Source: Dyadobacter jiangsuensis (GTDB lineage: Bacteria; Bacteroidota; Bacteroidia; Cytophagales; Spirosomataceae). From it: a stretch of 64,000 bases of DNA. The DNA lies in NCBI RefSeq assembly GCF_003014695.1, contig NZ_PYAS01000013.1, positions 124,001-188,000 of the forward strand, written 5' to 3'. Position numbers and translations under genes: made by a program. Positions 60,354 to 64,000 of the stretch are shown here, one piece after another. Numbering within the stretch: the first letter of the stretch is position 1; every line of letters begins with the position of its first letter. The notes under the pieces were generated by a model, which made no database searches, was not told the DNA's origin, and was given only the letters and a program-made list of their open reading frames with translations.

Positions 60354-61892
60354 TTAGAAAGGCTTACGGTCATCGTCGTCATCATCTTCGAAGTCGTAAT
60401 CATCTTCCCCAGGGCCGGAGAACATGCTGCTCACCAGATCCTGGAACTTCATGCCCTGGTCGAGCGCTTGCTTGCCTACGAGCGAGAATTCAGCCATGCC
60501 GTGCAATGCGAATTCCATCATGAAAAGCTTTTCTTCGGCATCCGCGTAAGCAGAGAGCATATCCACGAAATCGTCCAGGCCATCGATGGTTTTCAGTCGG
60601 GCGATGTACTCGCGGTCGGTCATGTCGGCAGGCATTTCCATTTCGTTGCCCGCACCGAACCACTCCACGACTTTCGCGTAAGGATTGATCTTGCTTTTTT
60701 TGCTTTTCTCGGGATCCGGGAAGAAATTCAGGAACTGCGTGCGGATGGCTTTGCCGATCAGGTTTTGCGCCACGATTACCGGGCCTTCCACTTCACCTTC
60801 ATAAACCAGCTCTACTTTCCCGCAAATCGCAGAAACAACCCCGTAAAGGTCGGAAATGCGCACGTAAGTCGAATTTTCGCCATTAATCAGCGCTCTGCGC
60901 TCAGCAGTGCTCAAAAGGCTTTCATAAGCCGAAATCGTCAAACGCGCCGAAACACCGCTTTTGCTATCGACATATTCGCTCTCCCTGGCTTCGAATGCAA
61001 TCTGCTCAATTAATGTCTTTATCAGTTCATTGACGCGCACAATGCTTTTCTGCTCGGGTTTTACGACCGCTTCCTGCTCGGTAATACGCTTGCCGGTTTC
61101 GATCGTTTTCGGGTAGTGCGTCACAATCTGGCTCTCGATCCGGTCTTTGAGCGGTGTTACAATGCTTCCGCGGTTGGTATAATCCTCCGGGTTAGCAGTG
61201 AAAACGAACTGAATATCCAGCGGCAACCGCAGTTTGAAACCACGGATTTGAATATCGCCTTCCTGCAAAATATTAAACAGTGCTACCTGAATACGCGCCT
61301 GCAAATCCGGCAGCTCGTTGATCACGAAAATACCGCGGTGGGAGCGTGGGATCAACCCGAAATGAATCACTCGTTCATCCGAATATGGCAATTTCAATGT
61401 TGCAGCCTTGATAGGGTCGACATCACCAATCAAATCCGCAACCGAAACGTCGGGCGTCGCCAGTTTCTCGGTATAGCGCTCGTCACGATGCAGCCATTCG
61501 ATTTCCGTATCGTTGCCTTCCGCGGCCAAAATGTCCTTGGCATAGCGGGAGAGCGGAGCGAAAGGATCGTCGTGCAGCTCCGAATTTTTGATGTAAGGAA
61601 TATATTCGTCGAGCAGGCTGACCATCATGCGTGCGATACGCGTCTTAGCCTGCCCGCGCAAGCCCAGGAAGTTGATGTTATGCATCGAAAGAATGGCCCT
61701 TTCCACATCGGGAATGACCGTTTCTTCATAACCCCAGATTCCCGGGAAGACATTCTCCTTGTTCCTGATCTTTTCAATCAGGTTATCTCTCAGCTCCTGC
61801 TTGATAGAACGCGACTGATAACCTGCTTTTTTTAGTTCTCCGAGTGTCCGGATTCCCAGTAGTTCTGTGCTTGTGAGCTTTGAGTATGTCAT
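60354..61892 (-). CDS. Chelatase-like AAA+ ATPase (MoxR/ChlI type) with unusual Walker motifs
   Basis: 512 residues. The ATPase core resembles magnesium chelatase subunit I/sigma54-like AAA+ proteins: Walker A variant 'GLRGQAKT' (77-84; Ala in place of the usual Gly before Lys), a Walker B-like 'GIFVINELPDL' (Asn191 where Asp is usual, then Glu192), 'QVALFNILQEGDIQIRG' (pore-loop region) and 'FVFTANPEDYTNRGSIVTPLKDRI' (sensor 1). The C-terminal end is very acidic (DDDYDFEDDDDDDR type). The vWA protein at 29708-30817 is a plausible partner. Downstream of rny, gap of 14 bases, same strand. Confidence 0.85.
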   Translation of the reverse strand: MTYSKLTSTELLGIRTLGELKKAGYQSRSIKQELRDNLIEKIRNKENVFPGIWGYEETVIPDVERAILSMHNINFLGLRGQAKTRIARMMVSLLDEYIPYIKNSELHDDPFAPLSRYAKDILAAEGNDTEIEWLHRDERYTEKLATPDVSVADLIGDVDPIKAATLKLPYSDERVIHFGLIPRSHRGIFVINELPDLQARIQVALFNILQEGDIQIRGFKLRLPLDIQFVFTANPEDYTNRGSIVTPLKDRIESQIVTHYPKTIETGKRITEQEAVVKPEQKSIVRVNELIKTLIEQIAFEARESEYVDSKSGVSARLTISAYESLLSTAERRALINGENSTYVRISDLYGVVSAICGKVELVYEGEVEGPVIVAQNLIGKAIRTQFLNFFPDPEKSKKSKINPYAKVVEWFGAGNEMEMPADMTDREYIARLKTIDGLDDFVDMLSAYADAEEKLFMMEFALHGMAEFSLVGKQALDQGMKFQDLVSSMFSGPGEDDYDFEDDDDDDRKPF

Positions 61893-61906
61893 GTAAAAAT
61901 AGTGGA

Positions 61907-63478
61907 TTAACGCGCGTACGCCACTGACCGCATTTCACGGATCACCGTGATCTTGATCTGGCCTGGGTACTGCATTTCTTTTTCAATTTTTTGCGAGATA
62001 TCAAACGACAGCAAGCCCGCTTTTTCGTCGGAAACGTTGTCGGCGTCGATGATCACGCGCAGCTCGCGGCCCGCCTGGATCGCGTAGCATTTCTCTACGC
62101 CGTCGAATGACAAGGCGAGGTTTTCCAGGTCGCGAAGGCGCTGGATGTACGATTCCATCATTTCGCGGCGTGCACCCGGGCGTGAACCTGAAATGGCATC
62201 ACATACCTGGATAATCGGCGATAGGATAGAGGTCATTTCGATCTCGTCGTGGTGCGCCCCGATCGCGTTGCAAACCTCAGGGTTCTCTTTGTATTTCTTG
62301 GCCAATTCCATACCCAGGATTGCGTGCGGCAGATCCGATTCCTCTGGCCACACTTTACCAATATCGTGGAGCAAGCCTGCGCGTTTGGCCAGCTTGGTGT
62401 TCAAACCAAGCTCAGCGGCCATGGTAGCACACAATTTCGCTACCTCGCGGGAGTGTTGCAGCAGGTTTTGTCCGTAAGAAGAGCGGAAACGCATCCGGCC
62501 GATCATTTTCACCAGCTCAGGGTGCAAGCCGTGGATACCCATGTCGATCACGGTTCTTTCACCGATTTCGACGATCTCGTCCTCAATGTTTTTACGGGTT
62601 TTGGCTACCACCTCTTCAATGCGGGCAGGGTGTATACGTCCGTCCTGAACCAAACGGTGCAGCGACAAACGCGCGATTTCTCTTCTTACAGGGTCAAAAC
62701 CGGAGATAACGATTGCTTCCGGGGTGTCGTCCACGATAATTTCAACACCGGTAGCCGCTTCCAAAGCGCGGATATTTCGTCCTTCGCGACCGATGATTTT
62801 ACCTTTGATATCGTCGTTTTCAATGTTGAATACCGACACGCAGTTCTCGATCGCGTGCTCGGCGGCGGTGCGCTGGATGGTTTCGATAACGATCTTTTTT
62901 GCCTCTTTGGTCGCGGTAAGGCGAGCCTCTTCCATGGCACTCTTAATATATGATCCCGCGCGGGTTTCGGCTTCTGCTTTCAGAGCGTCCACGAGTTGTT
63001 CGCGGGCCTGCTCGGCGGTGAGGTTGGCTATTTTTTCAAGCTGGGCAACCTGTTGTTGCAGGGATTTTTCAGCTTCTTCCCGGCGTTTGGTGGCCGTTTC
63101 CAGCTGCTGGTTGAGGTTGTTTTTGAGGTTATCGAGCTCGCTTTCCTTGCGCTTGGTCTGTTCCATGCTCTGGTTCAGGCTTTGCTCGCGTTGTTTGAGC
63201 TTCTGCTCGTTGCTTTGCAGGATGCTACGCTTTTTATTTGCGTCTTCTTCGAATTCCGATTTCAAACGGAGGTACTTTTCTTTCGCCTCGAGAATGCGGT
63301 CTTTTTTGATGTTTTCGGCCGCTACCTCGGCATTCCGGAGAATTTCAGCGGCACGGTCCTGGGCTTCTTTTTCCTTGGCGTCAAACGATCGCTGAAAGAT
63401 GTACTTTCCTGCAAAAATACCCACACCTATGGCGATGATATCGGACAGGATAACGATGAAATACAATGAATTAGACAT
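61907..63478 (-). CDS. rny: Ribonuclease Y
   Basis: 523 residues, standard RNase Y. N-terminal transmembrane helix (about 5-25), long coiled coil (about 30-200), KH domain with 'GKIIGREGRNIRALEAATGVEIIVDD', then an HD domain with 'HSREVAKLCATMAAELGLNTKLAKRAGLLHDIGKV' (key motif 'LLHDIGKV') and 'GAHHDEIE'. It is a membrane-bound endonuclease that starts mRNA decay. It precedes the AAA+ gene and follows zapA by 123 bases on the same strand. Confidence 0.97.
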   Translation of the reverse strand: MSNSLYFIVILSDIIAIGVGIFAGKYIFQRSFDAKEKEAQDRAAEILRNAEVAAENIKKDRILEAKEKYLRLKSEFEEDANKKRSILQSNEQKLKQREQSLNQSMEQTKRKESELDNLKNNLNQQLETATKRREEAEKSLQQQVAQLEKIANLTAEQAREQLVDALKAEAETRAGSYIKSAMEEARLTATKEAKKIVIETIQRTAAEHAIENCVSVFNIENDDIKGKIIGREGRNIRALEAATGVEIIVDDTPEAIVISGFDPVRREIARLSLHRLVQDGRIHPARIEEVVAKTRKNIEDEIVEIGERTVIDMGIHGLHPELVKMIGRMRFRSSYGQNLLQHSREVAKLCATMAAELGLNTKLAKRAGLLHDIGKVWPEESDLPHAILGMELAKKYKENPEVCNAIGAHHDEIEMTSILSPIIQVCDAISGSRPGARREMMESYIQRLRDLENLALSFDGVEKCYAIQAGRELRVIIDADNVSDEKAGLLSFDISQKIEKEMQYPGQIKITVIREMRSVAYAR

Positions 63479-63601
63479 TTCAATAATGGTTATATATAGT
63501 TGGTTTTACCGACTACACCCGCGTTGAAATGCCGAAAAAGGAAGAAATTGAAAGTATATTTTTGCAGATACTCTAAAAAATCAAAGGGTCAGGTATGGGT
63601 G

Positions 63602-63913
63602 TCAGCTCTCGATAGCACTGGCGATGGTCTCGTCCAGTTTTTCTACTCTGCTCTTAAAAGCCGCTACCAGGTCGTCCATTTCTTCCTGGTTCCGTTGTAA
63701 TGCCACCAGGCATTCAATAGAGGTCAATGCAATAGCCTCTATGTCACCGTATACTTTCCCTTTTAATTTATGCTGTTGCACACGCTGCATGAACACCTCA
63801 TACCCATCCCTGTAGAATTTCTCCTGATCCGCCGGAACGCTCAGTTTGAAACCTCTGTCCAGCAGTTTTATAAAGACAGAAACGTCTGGATTAGGTATGC
63901 TATTTTTTTTCAT
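63602..63913 (-). CDS. zapA: Cell division protein ZapA
   Basis: 103 residues. N-terminal beta strands with 'GFKLSVPADQEKFYRDGYEVF' and a C-terminal helix rich in charged residues, as in the ZapA family, which bundles FtsZ filaments at the division ring. The start ATG at 63913 overlaps the stop of the upstream gene by four bases (ATGA), so it is translated together with that gene. In Bacteroidota zapA is usually preceded by a small coiled-coil gene, as here. Confidence 0.9.
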   Translation of the reverse strand: MKKNSIPNPDVSVFIKLLDRGFKLSVPADQEKFYRDGYEVFMQRVQQHKLKGKVYGDIEAIALTSIECLVALQRNQEEMDDLVAAFKSRVEKLDETIASAIES

Positions 63914-64000
63914 AAGGTATCTTCAAGCAATTCGATGCACTTATCGATCTCCTGGATATATCTTTCAACTGATTCTTTCAGCTCGGCAATTGCGCCTGTT
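63910..64000 (-). CDS. Small coiled-coil protein upstream of zapA, C-terminal fragment
   Basis: Only 29 codons at the window edge, ending '...IAELKESVERYIQEIDKCIELLEDTL' (key part 'RYIQEIDKCIELLED'), a heptad-type helix. Its TGA overlaps the zapA ATG. The start is outside the window. It probably corresponds to the small coiled-coil protein usually found before zapA, but this cannot be shown here. Confidence 0.65.
   Translation of the reverse strand, partial: TGAIAELKESVERYIQEIDKCIELLEDTL

Noticed and set aside
61116..61835. 239-codon open frame on the plus strand
   Set aside because: Antisense to the chelatase-like AAA+ gene, which is clearly the real gene.
63479..63601. Small RNA (for example 6S RNA) between rny and zapA
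   Set aside because: The 123-base gap is too short for a typical 6S RNA and shows only a weak seven-base stem; not supported.
1..64000. CRISPR arrays, tRNA or rRNA genes
   Set aside because: No regularly spaced repeats and no cloverleaf-like or rRNA-like sequence was noticed in any intergenic region.

Overview
The window looks like a chromosomal segment of a Bacteroidota bacterium of the order Cytophagales, most likely Dyadobacter or a close relative. This is inferred from gene content and style: a flexirubin-type (dialkylresorcinol/aryl-polyene) pigment locus, TonB-dependent outer-membrane receptors, BatA-like, DUF5618 and BtrH-like proteins, almost no Shine-Dalgarno sequences, and promoters of the Bacteroidota type (-7 box TAnnTTTG). 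No rRNA, tRNA, CRISPR array or intact transposase was seen.

Layout. 1-9.3 kb: end of an L-serine ammonia-lyase gene, mgtE and rsmA (minus strand), a 1204-residue hybrid histidine kinase and a large outer-membrane beta-barrel protein preceded by a perfect 17-bp inverted repeat. 9.3-23.8 kb: housekeeping and envelope genes (LysM protein, purE-purK, a broken PIN toxin with its putative antitoxin, a BatA-like membrane protein, lipoproteins, OsmC, a TonB receptor overlapping hemW, and a ctlX plus arginine deiminase pair). 24.0-29.7 kb: a SUF iron-sulfur operon (sufC, sufD, sufS, two DUF5618 paralogues, sufE, a SufT-like gene and a bacilliredoxin); sufB is not in the window. 29.7-33.6 kb: a vWA protein, a nested palindromic repeat and a PIG-L family deacetylase.

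33.6-48.2 kb is the main accessory region: a flexirubin-type biosynthetic locus with a divergent phosphopantetheinyl transferase, an NTN-hydrolase of the C45 type, a CoA-ligase-like enzyme, an O-methyltransferase, DarA and DarB (resorcinol formation), a BtrH-like acyltransferase candidate, an ABC exporter, an acyl carrier protein and a ketosynthase. Ketoreductase, dehydratase, further ketosynthase and ammonia-lyase genes are not present here, so the pathway must continue elsewhere. The locus stops at a hipB gene with three operators phased at 40 bp, followed by a deleted hipS/hipT toxin pair.

49.3-64 kb: a fused methylmalonyl-CoA mutase, dnaA (no ATG start), a decayed GNAT gene, an AT-rich stretch carrying a 'mobile mystery' Xre/Fic pair whose Fic gene is frameshifted at a C5 run, a membrane aminopeptidase plus a DUF3108 protein, recA with a terminator-like leader hairpin, a chelatase-like AAA+ ATPase, rny (RNase Y), zapA and the end of a small coiled-coil gene.

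A recurring theme is three separate toxin-antitoxin-like loci (PIN, Hip, Fic) in which the regulator or antitoxin reading frame is intact while the toxin is broken by a frameshift or deletion.
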